Source: Polyangia bacterium (lineage in GTDB: Bacteria > Myxococcota_A > Polyangia > Nannocystales > Nannocystaceae). From it: a stretch of DNA of 64,000 nt. The stretch spans positions 310,001 through 374,000 of the forward strand of contig JAUIFF010000006.1 in the NCBI GenBank assembly GCA_030429545.1, read 5' to 3'. Within the stretch, counting starts at the first letter, position 1; every line of letters begins with the position of its first letter. Positions 53,294 through 63,588 of the stretch are shown here, piece after piece. The notes below the pieces were generated by a model. It saw only the letters and a program-made list of their open reading frames with translations. It did no database searches and had not been told where the DNA came from. The translations under genes were made by a program, and so were the position numbers.

Positions 53294-53812
53294 ATGCGAA
53301 TGAAACATACTCAAGTTGGTGTTGCGATTGCGCTGGGCTGGGTCCTGTCTGGGTGCGTCATTGTCAATGATGGCGGGACTTCGGATACCAACAACGCGAC
53401 CGGTTCGACCACGGAGCCGGCGACCGAGTCCGATACCGAGGAGACGACCGAAGCAGGGACCGAAACCGAGGCAGGGACCGAAACCGAGGCCGGTACCGAG
53501 ACCGGGACCGAGACGCAGGGCGAGACCGAAGACACCGCTGGGCCGACAACCGACACCGATGACACCACCGGTATGCCGGGGATGGCCGGGTGCGGCTGGA
53601 ACCATGATGCAATGTACTACGACTGCACAGCCGACAACGCCGGTGGTGGCGACCCTGTGGGCGTGGAGCCGATCAACTGCCCAGACCAGGAACTCATGAA
53701 CGACGGTGAGTGTGGTGGGATTTCCGGGGTTGGTTGCTGCGATGCCGAGGGGGCCCTGTGGTACTGCGATGTCCAGGGCGACAATCTACTTGCGACCCAG
53801 GTCTGCGAGTAG
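53294..53812 (+). CDS. Small lipoprotein with Thr/Glu repeat linker
   Basis: The signal ends VLSGC. The linker is built of ETEAGTETEAGTETG-type repeats. The remaining 90 residues hold eight to ten Cys, including NCPDQE, ECGG, GCCD and QVCE, probably disulfide-linked outside the cell. A terminator follows. No known family. Confidence 0.72.
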   Translation: MRMKHTQVGVAIALGWVLSGCVIVNDGGTSDTNNATGSTTEPATESDTEETTEAGTETEAGTETEAGTETGTETQGETEDTAGPTTDTDDTTGMPGMAGCGWNHDAMYYDCTADNAGGGDPVGVEPINCPDQELMNDGECGGISGVGCCDAEGALWYCDVQGDNLLATQVCE

Positions 53813-53827
53813 GTTGCCTACGACCTT

Positions 53828-53859
53828 AAAATCGGCGGGCGTGGTGCCTGCCGGTTTTT
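53828..53859 (+). terminator. Rho-independent terminator after the Thr/Glu lipoprotein
   Basis: CGGCGGGC pairs with GCCTGCCG (one G-T pair) followed by five T residues; the palindrome copy at 53858 abuts the T tract. Confidence 0.7.
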
Positions 53860-53869
53860 GTATACACAA
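53858..53869. repeat. Copy of dispersed palindrome: TTGT ATAC ACAA
   Basis: Intergenic copy at the end of a terminator, between convergent genes. TGTATACACA is purely alternating pyrimidine-purine. Confidence 0.6.
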
Positions 53870-53881
53870 GGTTTGCGGCGG

Positions 53882-56287
53882 CTAGCTGGTGACGCCGTCG
53901 CAGGTATCGACCTCGGTGTCGGGCACACTGCCGAGTCCGAGCTCGCCGATCAACGTGTGGATGGGGCGGCGGTAGTCGGCGAGGCACCGCAGTGCCGCAC
54001 AGGCCTGCCAAAACCCGGTGTTGATGGCGGTGCTCAGGCGCTTTTGAAACCCACTCCAGTCGGACTCGGGCTGAACGCGCCCGTTGAGTGCGGCCTCGGC
54101 AAATTCGTAGAGGCGGTCACCAAAGTTGGGATCGGTGGCGAGGCCCTCAAACTGGATGACACCGATTGGGTTTTTCCGTGTATCCGCAACGAGTGGGAGA
54201 CAGACGATCCAATCAAACTCCGATTGCCAATGGCGATGGGGCGGGGGTTGGTAGACCAGCGCATCGCGGGTGTGGGTAGCCTTGCGCGACCAGGCGACCG
54301 TGCGGTTAAATCGAAACGCATGCCCGGCGATCCCGGCCCCGCAGGCGTGGCGGCAACCCCATTGGCAGTTGGGGAAGTTGCCAAAAGCCGTCATCAGGGC
54401 TCTTAGCTCGTCGTTCCACAAAAACCCTGTCCACTGCACACTGTTGAGGTTGTGGCCAAACACGGCACGGACCGCCTGGGTGATGGCATCGCCAAGCCGC
54501 AGCGAAACCTCGGGCCCACGGGTGCGGTCGCCTAGGCAGCGGCCGAGCAGACGTTTGGCGATGCGGCTGGCGGTGTAGTCGAGGTGGCCACCGGCCTTGG
54601 ACGGGCGGTAGGCAATGGCGTAGCGGTTGCCAACGATCGGAGCCTCGATGTGCAGGTGGATCTCGGTTTCGCTGACAGCATGGACCTCGCACCGCCGCTC
54701 CTCACTCAAAACCCGCACCCAATGGCGCTCAAAGTTGGCACTGGTCGGCCGCTGAACCCGGGCCTCAACGCTTGCATGCTCAAACAACGGCTCGTCGAAG
54801 GTAAACTTGAGGGTGAGGCTTTTGCAGGCAAATCGCACACAGTGCGGGCGCAGAACAAAGACGTCCTCGCCGGGCGAACGCCCCAGCGCCTTGTTGTAAA
54901 GCGGGAGTTCGGCCTGTGTCAGGGGCACAAAGTTGGAGGCTTCGTAGCGCCACGAGATGTCGATTGGGCGATATTCATGTGGATACACCTTAAACCGAAT
55001 CCCACCGTCGTTGACCAGGGTTCGCCGGACCTCATAGCCGGGGCTGAGCTCCGGGCGATCGACACTGCGGGCGTCACACACGGGGGCGCCGACCTCGGCC
55101 AGCGGGACTGGGCGTGGCGTCAACAGGTTTTTGAGTTGTACATGCACCGCCGAAATGCCATGGCGATCGAGATGGTAGTGGCGGTGGTGAACGCCGGCGC
55201 TCGGCTGCCGATGGTCCTGCTCGATCGGATTGAGCAGCGAGTAGGAGCGCGAGGGTTTAGGTGTATATGCAGTGGAGCTGTTGGTGCGCTCGTAGACCTG
55301 GACGTTGGCCTGGTGCGGGTACAACTGCACAATCGAAAACTGGCGACCGACCGCATCGGGGCGATGCTCTTGGTTGGCCCCGAGCGAGCCGGTACTCACC
55401 AGCACAAAGCGCCCACCGATCCAGCTGAGGAGGTCGCCTGCGGCCCGGTGGGTGTGCCCGTGAAACCCAACTTGAAAGCCCGAGACGATCAACTCGCCAA
55501 CATCGGACTGGTTGAGGTAGTCGGGGCGGTAGCTGTCGGTATGGATACCGTGGTGCCACACCGCGATCCGCAAAAAATCCCTTGCATGTTCATTGGCATG
55601 TGTTGTGGCCCGCGCGATTGACTCGTGGCAGATCGCCGCCCCGGTCCAGTAGCGGTCGTTCATAAAGCACGAGTTAAACCCGTAAAACGCGATCCGCTCT
55701 TCGGGGAACAGGTGGGCCGACCAATCGTTGCCCTCGCGGTGGTGGCTGAGCAAGTCGAGGTGTTTGTCGGGGGCACAGCTGGCGTCGTCGTAAAAGTCGT
55801 TGAAGAACTTTTGGACGTTGGCAAACCGATTGGCCTGCTTGCTGTCGTCTAGGCGGATCCACTCGATATGGCCGAACCGGCTGATCGAGCGACGGATCCC
55901 GGAGCGGGCGGGGTCGTTGTGGTAGCTGCGGACCATGGCCGCAAGTTCACCTTCGCCACCCTGGCGCGACAGCACTTCGCTCATGCCGACCGACGTGCCC
56001 AGGTCTGCGCTCCAATCGACATCGTGATTGCCCGGCACAAAGATCACGCGACGGCGCTCGCCGGGCTTGCGCAACAGGTTGAGCAACACGTCCTCGGCAA
56101 ACCCGAGCAGCTCGGCGTATTCGTGGGGGGCGGCACGCGACGAGAGGTCGCCACTGACGATGATGAAGTCGAATTTTTGGTCGGAGTTGGGGAGCAGCCG
56201 CAGCGCGCCCTGGGGCGCATTCCAAATGGCGTGCAGGCTGTCGTGGGCGTCGTCCTTATGGAGATCGGAGAGATGGAGAATGCGCAT
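53882..56287 (-). CDS. Calcineurin-like metallophosphoesterase with GAF-like C-terminus
   Basis: The 801-residue protein starts with the metal motifs SDLHKD (Asp8, His10), VSGDLSS (Asp47), PGNHDVD (Asn87, His88), and later HHGIHTD and GFHGHTHR. A central region of about 200 residues has a beta-sandwich pattern (RPIDISWRYEASNFVPLTQAE). The C-terminus resembles a GAF sensor domain (GAGIAGHAFRFNR, DWIVCLPLV, PIGVIQFEG). The combination suggests a phosphodiesterase-like enzyme regulated by a bound small molecule; the substrate is unknown. It lacks a signal peptide. Confidence 0.8.
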   Translation of the reverse strand: MRILHLSDLHKDDAHDSLHAIWNAPQGALRLLPNSDQKFDFIIVSGDLSSRAAPHEYAELLGFAEDVLLNLLRKPGERRRVIFVPGNHDVDWSADLGTSVGMSEVLSRQGGEGELAAMVRSYHNDPARSGIRRSISRFGHIEWIRLDDSKQANRFANVQKFFNDFYDDASCAPDKHLDLLSHHREGNDWSAHLFPEERIAFYGFNSCFMNDRYWTGAAICHESIARATTHANEHARDFLRIAVWHHGIHTDSYRPDYLNQSDVGELIVSGFQVGFHGHTHRAAGDLLSWIGGRFVLVSTGSLGANQEHRPDAVGRQFSIVQLYPHQANVQVYERTNSSTAYTPKPSRSYSLLNPIEQDHRQPSAGVHHRHYHLDRHGISAVHVQLKNLLTPRPVPLAEVGAPVCDARSVDRPELSPGYEVRRTLVNDGGIRFKVYPHEYRPIDISWRYEASNFVPLTQAELPLYNKALGRSPGEDVFVLRPHCVRFACKSLTLKFTFDEPLFEHASVEARVQRPTSANFERHWVRVLSEERRCEVHAVSETEIHLHIEAPIVGNRYAIAYRPSKAGGHLDYTASRIAKRLLGRCLGDRTRGPEVSLRLGDAITQAVRAVFGHNLNSVQWTGFLWNDELRALMTAFGNFPNCQWGCRHACGAGIAGHAFRFNRTVAWSRKATHTRDALVYQPPPHRHWQSEFDWIVCLPLVADTRKNPIGVIQFEGLATDPNFGDRLYEFAEAALNGRVQPESDWSGFQKRLSTAINTGFWQACAALRCLADYRRPIHTLIGELGLGSVPDTEVDTCDGVTS

Positions 56288-56325
56288 GTGGCAGTCGGGG
56301 GGCGGGGTGTGGGTGTTGGCTAGTA

Positions 56326-56337
56326 GTTGCTTCTACA
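56326..56337. repeat. Copy of dispersed palindrome: TTGC TTCT ACAA
   Basis: Lies 39 bases upstream of the metallophosphoesterase start. Confidence 0.5.
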
Positions 56338-56555
56338 ATATTTCCATAACTTTTCCGACCGTCGCGTTCGTGCTGCGTGGATAACGCGAACGGACGATGG
56401 CTCCCGGTGGGTCTAGACTTTTGTCGGCTTCGCGGCCGACATCAGACAACCAAATTTCGGCGATGTTCAAGGTGTCTGCCTGCGTCACGCGGGTTGTTTT
56501 CGCCGGTTTGATCGCAGGTGCTCAACTGCTGGGCAGGAGACGTGTTGACGGGCGG

Positions 56556-56750
56556 TTAGGCGGGGGGTTGGGCGGCGGACTTCTTTTTCGCAAGCGCGGC
56601 CTGGGCCGAGGGTTGGGTGATTCTTCGTCGCGTGCGTATCGGAACAGCGCGGATCGCCTCGCGGGCGGCACGGCACGCCTGTTCGACGGCTTCGGGATCG
56701 ACGCTGAATTCTTCGGGCAGTAGGGCGACGCCCCCTTCGACCTTGCGCAT
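56556..56750 (-). CDS. Small hypothetical protein
   Basis: The 64-residue frame begins MRKVEGGVALLPEEFSVDPE with GGGGGGAAG just before the ATG, a good ribosome-binding site. The protein is helical, with an Arg-rich centre and an Ala/Lys-rich tail. No family recognised. An opposing plus-strand frame here (from 56462) has a signal-like start but is mostly Gly-rich antisense sequence. Confidence 0.5.
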   Translation of the reverse strand: MRKVEGGVALLPEEFSVDPEAVEQACRAAREAIRAVPIRTRRRITQPSAQAALAKKKSAAQPPA

Positions 56751-56966
56751 GACTTCCCCCCAGGAAATCTGTCTATCAGTGTACTGCGCTACCCCGGGCA
56801 AAAGTCAACTTCGGCCGCAACTTGCTCAATACAGCCCGCGAATGCGGTGGCAACTGGGGTGATGATGTGTGTGCGTATGAACCGCCAAACCTAGAATCTG
56901 TGTATCGCCAACATCGGTCAGGTCGATCGTGCGCCGGATTGAGCGTGTGTTCAGGCCCGGCGATCG

Positions 56967-57932
56967 ATGTCAAAATACCGCCGTAAGGTGCTCCCGCGAT
57001 GGCGACAGCAAGCGTGTAGAAGGCCGGAGTCGTCGGGAGATCTCTTGCGAGTGGTGCTCGGCGGTTTGCTGGCAGTATCCGGATGTGCCGAAATTATCAC
57101 GCGAACCGAGACTCGCCTGCACCGAGATCCGGCGCGCGAGGCTGTTGAGGCCACTGTTGCCGGGAGTGCGGGGGATGATGCCGGGCGCCGGATTACGTCG
57201 CGGCAATACGGCGCGAAGTGGCGGCAGCAGGGCGCACAGCTCGACATCTGGCTGACCCAGTCGCGGACCTGCCAGGTCGTCTACCAGGTGCCGATCATTC
57301 GCGAGACGCGAACCATTCGCACCGCCGACGCTGCGCTTTATTGGGAGTACGGCATGGCAATCGTCGCCGGGGGCTTGGGGGTGGTCGCACTGGCATCTCC
57401 CAAGACCTTTTCCGCGGCCGCGATCGATGAGACCGGGCAGCTGTACCGCGACGCCTCGGCCGGCTACACGTTTGGCGGGCTGTTTGCCGGTATCGGTGCA
57501 ATTGCATTGATCGCAGCGATCCACGACACCGTGCAGACCCGCGACAGCATCGAAACCGAGGAGACGTTTGTTCTGCGCGACGGGCCAACAACAACCTGTG
57601 AGCCCCCAAAGGCCCCCGCGAGCGGCTTGGCCGTGACATTCGTGTTGGGCAGTTTACGGCTTGCCGGCAGCACCGATGCCGCAGGGCACTTGCAACTACA
57701 ACTTCCCCCCGAGGTCGATGCCGCTGCCGCTGCCGGTGGTGCGACCGATCAACAAAACGGGTCTGAAGGCCCGAGAAAGGCGCCAAAGGTCGACAGGCGG
57801 GTCCTTCATGGGTCGGTGCGGATCGGCCAGTTTGATGCCGTTGCCATTGATGTTTTGGTTCCGTTTGCACTCACCCGCGAGCAGGCGCGGGTGCTAGAGG
57901 CGTTGCCACCGAGTCAGCAACCGCGGCGGTAA
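56967..57932 (+). CDS. Lipoprotein-like membrane protein of unknown function
   Basis: A hydrophobic stretch (VVLGGLLAVSGC) after a basic leader looks like a lipobox, so the true start could be later than the ATG used. Residues about 125-180 contain two membrane segments (ALYWEYGMAIVAGGLGVVALA and GYTFGGLFAGIGAIALIAAI). The C-terminal third is soluble, with a possible beta domain (LRLAGSTDAAGHLQLQLPPE). No family recognised. Confidence 0.6.
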   Translation: MSKYRRKVLPRWRQQACRRPESSGDLLRVVLGGLLAVSGCAEIITRTETRLHRDPAREAVEATVAGSAGDDAGRRITSRQYGAKWRQQGAQLDIWLTQSRTCQVVYQVPIIRETRTIRTADAALYWEYGMAIVAGGLGVVALASPKTFSAAAIDETGQLYRDASAGYTFGGLFAGIGAIALIAAIHDTVQTRDSIETEETFVLRDGPTTTCEPPKAPASGLAVTFVLGSLRLAGSTDAAGHLQLQLPPEVDAAAAAGGATDQQNGSEGPRKAPKVDRRVLHGSVRIGQFDAVAIDVLVPFALTREQARVLEALPPSQQPRR

Positions 57933-58025
57933 GTTGCAGGTGTCCGTGTCGAGCCGGTTTACCAAAGCCCGGGTTTGCTACTGACCGACACTGACCGACC
58001 CTGTCAGCCGGCAATACATTTCGAA

Positions 58026-58052
58026 CGTCTGCAGGCTTTCAACCTGCGGACG
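58026..58052. other. Hairpin between 57932 and metH
   Basis: CGTCTGCAGG pairs with CCTGCGGACG (nine of ten) around seven bases. No T tract follows on either strand. It could be a weak terminator for metH or the opposing gene. Confidence 0.35.
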
Positions 58053-58082
58053 CGGCAAGAGTGATTGCAGGTACACCCAGAT

Positions 58083-61000
58083 CTAGGCCGCGGCCGACGG
58101 ACTGTATCCGAGGTTTGGCCCGAGCCAGCGCTCGACCTCGGCCACCGAGATGCCCTTGCGTTCGGCATAGGCCTCGACCTGGTCGCGACCTATCCGGCCG
58201 ACGGTGAAGTAGCGGGACTGTGGGTGGGCAAAGTACAGCCCACTCACGCTGGCTGCCGGTGTCATGGCGAAGTGCTCGGTCAGGTCCATCCCGATGTCAC
58301 GCGCGCCGAGCAGCTCAAACAGCTTGGTCTTTTCGCTGTGGTCGGGACAGGCCGGGTAGCCAAATGCGGGGCGAATGCCGCGGTAGCGCTCGGCGATAAG
58401 GTCCTCGTTGCTCAGTTGCTCAGCCTTGCCGTAGCCCCACTGGCGCCGGACTTTTTGGTGCAGTTGCTCGGCAAACGCTTCGGCCAAACGATCGGCGAGG
58501 GCCTTGACCATGATCGCGTTGTAGTCGTCGCCCTTTTGTTCGTAGTGCTTGACCAGCTTCTGGGTGCCAATGCCAGTGGTGACGGCAAACGCTCCGATGG
58601 TGTCGCGCAGGCCCACGGTCTGCGGGGCGACAAAGTCGGCGAGGCAGCGAAACGGCGCCTTACCGCGTTGCTGGCGGAGCATGTTAAACCGCAAAAGTTC
58701 GCGTTCGGGTTTGTCGTGTGCGTATACAATAATGTCGTCGCCGGCCGAGCACGCCGGCCAAAACCCGTAGACGCCGTTGGCCGTAAGTTGACATTCCGAA
58801 ACAATTTGCTGCAGCAACGGTTTGGCGTGGTCGAACAGCTCACGCGCCGCCTCGCCATAGCGAGGATGGTCCAAAATGGCCGGAAATCGGCCCTTGAGCT
58901 GCCACGCGGTAAAAAAGAACGTCCAGTCGATGTACGGAACAATCTCGCTGAGCGGGAAGTTTTGGATGACTCGGCGCCCCAAAAACTCGGGTGTTGCCAG
59001 GTCGTCGGGCCCCCACGAAATCTCGGGGCGTTGCTCGACGGCCTCGGCGTAGCTGGTGAGCGGGCGGTTGTGTTTGGCCTGGTGGAGCTCGCGAAGTTGC
59101 TGCTGCGACTCGCGGTTTAGGCGATCGAGCTCGATCCGGCGGGTCGGGTCGAGCAGGTCGGATACCACGTTGACGACCTGCGAGGCATCGAGCACGTGCA
59201 CGGTCGAGCCCTCGTAGTTGGGGGCGATTTTCACGGCGGTGTGCTGGCGGCTGGTCGTCGCGCCGCCGATCAACAGCGGCGTCGAGGTGTCGGTGCGTTG
59301 CATCTCGCGGGCGACGTGGACCATCTCGTCGAGCGAGGGGGTGATCAGCCCACTGAGGCCGATAATGTCGGCCTGTTCCTCGCGAGCCGTCCGTAAAATC
59401 GTTTCGCAGGGGACCATCACACCCAGGTCGATCACCTGGTAGTTGTTGCAGCCCAAGACCACGCCGACGATATTTTTGCCGATGTCGTGGACGTCGCCTT
59501 TAACCGTTGCAAGTACAACCTTACCCTGGCTGTTGCTGGCACCCTCGCCCTTTTCGGCCTCCATAAACGGGGTGAGGTAGTTGACGGCCTGTTTCATGGC
59601 CCGGGCACTTTTGACGACCTGGGGCAGGAACATTTTGCCGGCGCCAAACAGTTTGCCGACAACCTTCATGCCGTCCATCAACGGGCCCTCGATCACGCGC
59701 AGTGGGCTTTTGAGTTTTTGCCGGGCTTCTTCTGCGTCTTGTTCGATGAAGTCGACCATGCCCTTGACGACCGCATGGGAGAGGCGGCCCTCGACTGGCT
59801 GTTCGCGCCACGACAGGTCGACAACCTTCTTTTTGCCGGCACACTTCACGGTTTCGGCAAACTCGACCAGGCGTTCGGTGGCATCGGGGCGGCGGTTAAA
59901 CACGACGTCGTTGACGTGTTCCAACAGGTCCTTGGGAATCTCTTCGTAGATCGTCAGCTGCCCGGCATTGACGATACCCATGTCCATACCGGCCGCGATC
60001 GCGTGGTAGAGGAATACCGCGTGCATGGCTTCGCGGACCGTGTTGTTGCCGCGAAACGAAAACGAGAGGTTGCTGACCCCACCGCTGATACGACAACCCG
60101 GGCAGGTCTTTTTGATGATGCGGGTGGCCTCGATAAAGTTGACCGCGAAGTTGTTGTGTTCTTCGATACCTGTCGCAATGGCCAGGATGTTGGGGTCGAA
60201 GATGATGTCGGTCGGGTCAAAACCCGCCTGTTCGGTCAGGATTTTGTAGGCGCGTTGGCAAATCGAAACCTTGCGCTCGACGGTTTCGGCCTGGCCCTGT
60301 TCGTCGAATGCCATCACCACCACGCCGGCGCCGTATTGGCGAATGACCCGGGCCTTATCGAGGAAGTCGGCTTCGCCCTCCTTGAGCGAGATCGAGTTGA
60401 CAATGCCCTTACCCTGCAGGCACTTGAGCCCGGCCTCCAAAACCGTCCATTTGGAGCTGTCGACCATCACCGGGATCCGGGCAATCTCCGGCTCGCTGGC
60501 GATGAGGTTTAAAAACTTCGTCATCGCGGCTTCGCTGTCGAGCATGCCCTCGTCCATGTTGACATCGAGGATGTTGGCCCCGCCGCGGACCTGGTCTAAG
60601 GCGACTTCGAGGGCCTTTGAAAAGTTGCCCTTTTTGATCAGCCGACAAAAGCGTTTGGAGCCGGTGACATTGGTGCGCTCGCCAACCATGATGAAGTTGG
60701 ATTCGGGCCGGATTTCGAGGGGCTCTAGGCCGGAAAAACGCGAGACGTCGAGGTGTTTTTTGGCGCTTGGCAGCGGCCGCGGAGCGAGCCCGTCGACCAC
60801 CTGTGCGATGGCTTCGATGTGTGCAGGCGATGTCCCACAACATCCGCCGACGAGGTTGACCAACCCACTTTCGGCAAACTCCTTGAGCAGGCCGGCGGTG
60901 ATTTTGGGGGATTCGTCGTACTCGCCAAACGCGTTGGGCAACCCGGCATTGGGGTAGCAACTGATAAACGTGTCGGCGAGGCCGGCGAGTTGGGCGACAT

Positions 61001-61772
61001 AGGGCCGCATCTCGCGGGCGCCGAGTGAGCAGTTGATGCCGACGGCCAGCGGTTTTGTATGTGCAACGGATGTCCAAAACGCATCGACGGTTTGCCCCGA
61101 AAGCGTCCGCCCGCTGCGGTCGGTGATGGTGACCGAGAGGATGACCGGCAGCTCGCGGCCGCGTTCGATAAAGACGTCGGACATCGCCAGGATGCAGGCC
61201 TTGAGGTTGAGCGTGTCGAACACGGTCTCGGCGAGCAGCAGGTCGACCCCGCCATCGACGAGCCCACGGATTTGCTCGGCGTAGGAGTTGCGAACCTGGT
61301 CGAAGGTGACCGCGCGATAGCCCGGGTCGTTGACGTCGGGGGACAGGGAGAGCGTGCGGTTGGTCGGCCCGATGGCACCGGCCAAAAATCGCGGGCGCTC
61401 GGGGTGCTTGGCGACAAAGGCCTCGATCGCCTCGCGGGCAGCCCCGGCGGCAGCCCGGTTGATCGCATAGGCATGGGCCTCGGTCCCATAGTCGGCCTGG
61501 GCGATCGAGGTCGCGGTAAACGTGTTGGTCTCGATAATGTCGGCCCCAGCCGCGAGGTAGGTCGTGTGGATCTCCCGCAGGACATCCGGGCGTGTGAGCG
61601 AAAGCAGGTCGTGATTGCCCTTAAGCGGGCTTTTGTGATCTTTGAGCAGGTCGCCGCGATAGTCGTCTTCTTCTAAGTTGTAGCCCTGCAGGAGCGTACC
61701 CATGCCGCCGTCGAGTAGGACGATGCGGCGGGACAAGATGGCGTGGAGACGGCTGCGGATATCGGTGGACAC
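58083..61772 (-). CDS. metH: Cobalamin-dependent methionine synthase MetH
   Basis: MetH transfers methyl from methyltetrahydrofolate through cobalamin to homocysteine. Domains in order: homocysteine-binding ([11 protein letters not shown], Cys ligands in GINCSLGA and GGCCGTSP), pterin-binding ([14 protein letters not shown]), cobalamin-binding with the lower-ligand motif DVHDIG, and the reactivation domain with [15 protein letters not shown]. The GTG start at 61772 gives [16 protein letters not shown]; the frame extends upstream to 61874 but that part is not conserved. Two palindrome copies (58806 and 59507) lie within it. Confidence 0.96.
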   Translation of the reverse strand: MSTDIRSRLHAILSRRIVLLDGGMGTLLQGYNLEEDDYRGDLLKDHKSPLKGNHDLLSLTRPDVLREIHTTYLAAGADIIETNTFTATSIAQADYGTEAHAYAINRAAAGAAREAIEAFVAKHPERPRFLAGAIGPTNRTLSLSPDVNDPGYRAVTFDQVRNSYAEQIRGLVDGGVDLLLAETVFDTLNLKACILAMSDVFIERGRELPVILSVTITDRSGRTLSGQTVDAFWTSVAHTKPLAVGINCSLGAREMRPYVAQLAGLADTFISCYPNAGLPNAFGEYDESPKITAGLLKEFAESGLVNLVGGCCGTSPAHIEAIAQVVDGLAPRPLPSAKKHLDVSRFSGLEPLEIRPESNFIMVGERTNVTGSKRFCRLIKKGNFSKALEVALDQVRGGANILDVNMDEGMLDSEAAMTKFLNLIASEPEIARIPVMVDSSKWTVLEAGLKCLQGKGIVNSISLKEGEADFLDKARVIRQYGAGVVVMAFDEQGQAETVERKVSICQRAYKILTEQAGFDPTDIIFDPNILAIATGIEEHNNFAVNFIEATRIIKKTCPGCRISGGVSNLSFSFRGNNTVREAMHAVFLYHAIAAGMDMGIVNAGQLTIYEEIPKDLLEHVNDVVFNRRPDATERLVEFAETVKCAGKKKVVDLSWREQPVEGRLSHAVVKGMVDFIEQDAEEARQKLKSPLRVIEGPLMDGMKVVGKLFGAGKMFLPQVVKSARAMKQAVNYLTPFMEAEKGEGASNSQGKVVLATVKGDVHDIGKNIVGVVLGCNNYQVIDLGVMVPCETILRTAREEQADIIGLSGLITPSLDEMVHVAREMQRTDTSTPLLIGGATTSRQHTAVKIAPNYEGSTVHVLDASQVVNVVSDLLDPTRRIELDRLNRESQQQLRELHQAKHNRPLTSYAEAVEQRPEISWGPDDLATPEFLGRRVIQNFPLSEIVPYIDWTFFFTAWQLKGRFPAILDHPRYGEAARELFDHAKPLLQQIVSECQLTANGVYGFWPACSAGDDIIVYAHDKPERELLRFNMLRQQRGKAPFRCLADFVAPQTVGLRDTIGAFAVTTGIGTQKLVKHYEQKGDDYNAIMVKALADRLAEAFAEQLHQKVRRQWGYGKAEQLSNEDLIAERYRGIRPAFGYPACPDHSEKTKLFELLGARDIGMDLTEHFAMTPAASVSGLYFAHPQSRYFTVGRIGRDQVEAYAERKGISVAEVERWLGPNLGYSPSAAA

Positions 61773-62031
61773 GGGGCGGACTTTCGAGCTTGCGGGCCCT
61801 GCCCGCAAATGTACGTGTTCTCGCAGAGTCTTCGCCCGGCGGTAGGAAGTCAACCCCATGGCATTTGCCGGCAACTAGGCGTCTTTTAGGGGGTCCGAAC
61901 CGGGCTGGCATCGCCAGGTAGCGGAAAATGCGCGCTCGCCGGCTGTTTGACGACTTTGGCTGTGCTCTCTATCGTAGGCCTAGCGGTTAGGCGCGAGTTA
62001 ATGTGCGCGGCCACCCGTTTGCCAGGCTCAC

Positions 62032-62805
62032 ATGAACGATACGATCAACCCCGAGATCATCGCCCTTCGAACGCTGCAAAAACAGGACCGCCGCTTGACC
62101 GTGCTGGAGCGCAAGCTCGCCGCCATTCCGGCGCGGGTGAAGGAGCTCAACGGCGACCTCCAAGCACTCGAGCACATGCTCGACAACGAACGTGGAAAGC
62201 TCGAGGAAACCCGCGCATTTCAAGCGCGTCAGGAGAGCCAACTCGCCGAAGAGGAAGACCATGTCCGCCAGGGCAAAGCCCGACTCGGCCAGGTCAAAAA
62301 CACGCGCGAGTACAACGCCACCAAACGCGAGATCGATTCGACCCGCGAGATGATGAACGCCCGCACCAAAAAAATCGCCGAGCTCAAAAGTGCGGTCGCC
62401 GAAACCGAGGCTCGCATCGCCAAGATGGACGGTGCACTCCAGGGGCTGCGGGCCCAAGCCGAGTCGGAGAACGCCCGGCTGCAGGCCGACCAGGCCAAGT
62501 ACGAACGGGCGATCGCCAAGTCGCAAAAGTCGCGTTCCAAACTGACATCGGGCGTCAGCAAGTCGATTCTGCGCAACTACGAACGGATCCGTCGGCGGAC
62601 CGGCAGCCTCGCGTTTGTGCCGGCCCACCGCGAGCGCTGCACCGCTTGCAAGATGGTGATTCCCCACATCATCTACACGCAGTTGCTCAAGGGCAAAGAG
62701 ATATTGCCGTGCGAGTCATGCAGCCGCCTGCTGTACTGGTCGGGGCACTTCCCGGCCGACGAGAAAAAGCACGAGCCCAAGCCCAAGGCAGCCCCGGGTA
62801 CCTAG
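62032..62805 (+). CDS. Coiled-coil zinc-ribbon protein (C4-type, DUF164-like)
   Basis: About 180 residues of heptad coiled coil (LEHMLDNERGKLEETRAFQAR, KIAELKSAVAETEARIAKM) end in a zinc ribbon with Cys pairs RCTACKM and PCESCSRLLYW. This matches the widespread C4-type zinc-ribbon family (CdsZ/CT398-like), whose cellular role is debated. It is monocistronic and followed by a palindrome variant (GTGC ACGT ACAA). Confidence 0.85.
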   Translation: MNDTINPEIIALRTLQKQDRRLTVLERKLAAIPARVKELNGDLQALEHMLDNERGKLEETRAFQARQESQLAEEEDHVRQGKARLGQVKNTREYNATKREIDSTREMMNARTKKIAELKSAVAETEARIAKMDGALQGLRAQAESENARLQADQAKYERAIAKSQKSRSKLTSGVSKSILRNYERIRRRTGSLAFVPAHRERCTACKMVIPHIIYTQLLKGKEILPCESCSRLLYWSGHFPADEKKHEPKPKAAPGT

Positions 62806-62831
62806 CAAAAGGTGCACGTACAACTTGTGTT

Positions 62832-62962
62832 CACCCACCGCGCCATCGGTTGCGGAGGGTGGCCACAGGCGGTCGACGAACAACCTCCGCGCCATAGGTC
62901 GTGGAGTTGCCCACAGGAACTCAACGCACAAACACCGCGCCATAGGTCGTTGTGTTGAGATT
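62832..62962. repeat. Tandem 48-base repeats of a gene 3' end
   Basis: CCGCGCCATNGGT begins at 62838, 62887 and 62935, spaced 49 and 48 bases. The 62935 copy is the end of the broken lipoprotein gene; the other two lie past its stop codon (62921). Confidence 0.7.
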
Positions 62963-63546
62963 GCCCTGGTCGCCGCCACAGCCGGCAAAGTTCCCGACCG
63001 GATCGTTGGAGGTGCCGCAGGCCGTACCGATGCCCCCAATGCCAATCCGCGAGTCGGTCGTGTTGCAATCACCCTCATTGTTACCGACGATCCCGATCCG
63101 CACACTGTGGTGGTTGGGGGCCGGGTTGGGCTGAATGTTGAAGCCTTCGAGGTTGCAGTTGGGTTGTAGCGAGGCTCCGCCGTCGATCAGGGTTTTCCAC
63201 TGGTCGCGGCCGATATTGGTCGTTACCGGCATATCTGGTGACATCAGCTCAAACATCGAGTTGGCGGCCACGTCGGCGGAGATGTAGTTCATCGCCGGCG
63301 GGTTTTGGTTGTCGTCGATCGGGAACTCTAGGCCGACCATCACTTCGGTGACGGGGATCGCGTTCCAGCCGTGGAGTTTGCCCTAGGTGTGGTCGAAGTC
63401 GGGGCTGTCCTCGTTGAGCAGAGCATTGTCGAGCCAGATGGCATTTGCATAGGCAAATGTTGGGTTGCGGCCATCGAGGCTTCGCCACCGCCGCAGCCTC
63501 CAAGAAAGACCAGAATCAAAAGGGTCGAGAGGCTGTTGCGTGTCAT
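62921..63546 (-). pseudogene. Broken lipoprotein gene (frameshift and in-frame stop)
   Basis: The 5' part encodes a lipoprotein signal, MTRNSLSTLLILVFLGGCGG. The coding then shifts frame near 63460-63475 into FAYANAIWLDNALLNED, meets TAG at 63384-63386, and resumes in the same frame as GKLHGWNAIPVTEV and on to NTTTYGAVFVR. The continued protein-like sequence on both sides shows this was one gene with two lesions. A palindrome copy (63445-63456) lies by the frameshift. It could be a recent pseudogene or a sequencing error. Confidence 0.6.
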
Positions 63547-63588
63547 GTAACGATCACAGCACCCTCGGGGCGTGGCTGTAAAACTTAA

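Noticed and set aside
54584-55621. 345-codon plus-strand open frame opposite the metallophosphoesterase
   Set aside because: It is antisense to a protein with intact catalytic motifs and has no recognisable domain.
56462-56723. Plus-strand frame with a signal-peptide-like start (MFKVSACVTRVVFAG)
   Set aside because: Beyond the first 25 residues it is Gly/Arg-rich antisense of the better-supported 64-residue minus-strand frame with its good ribosome-binding site.
59487-60512. 341-codon plus-strand open frame opposite metH
   Set aside because: It lies antisense to strongly conserved MetH domains and has the composition of a high-GC shadow frame, with no known motif.
61773-62031. Possible S-adenosylhomocysteine or cobalamin riboswitch before metH
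   Set aside because: I looked for the conserved cores (for example the B12-box) on the minus strand and found none I could support.
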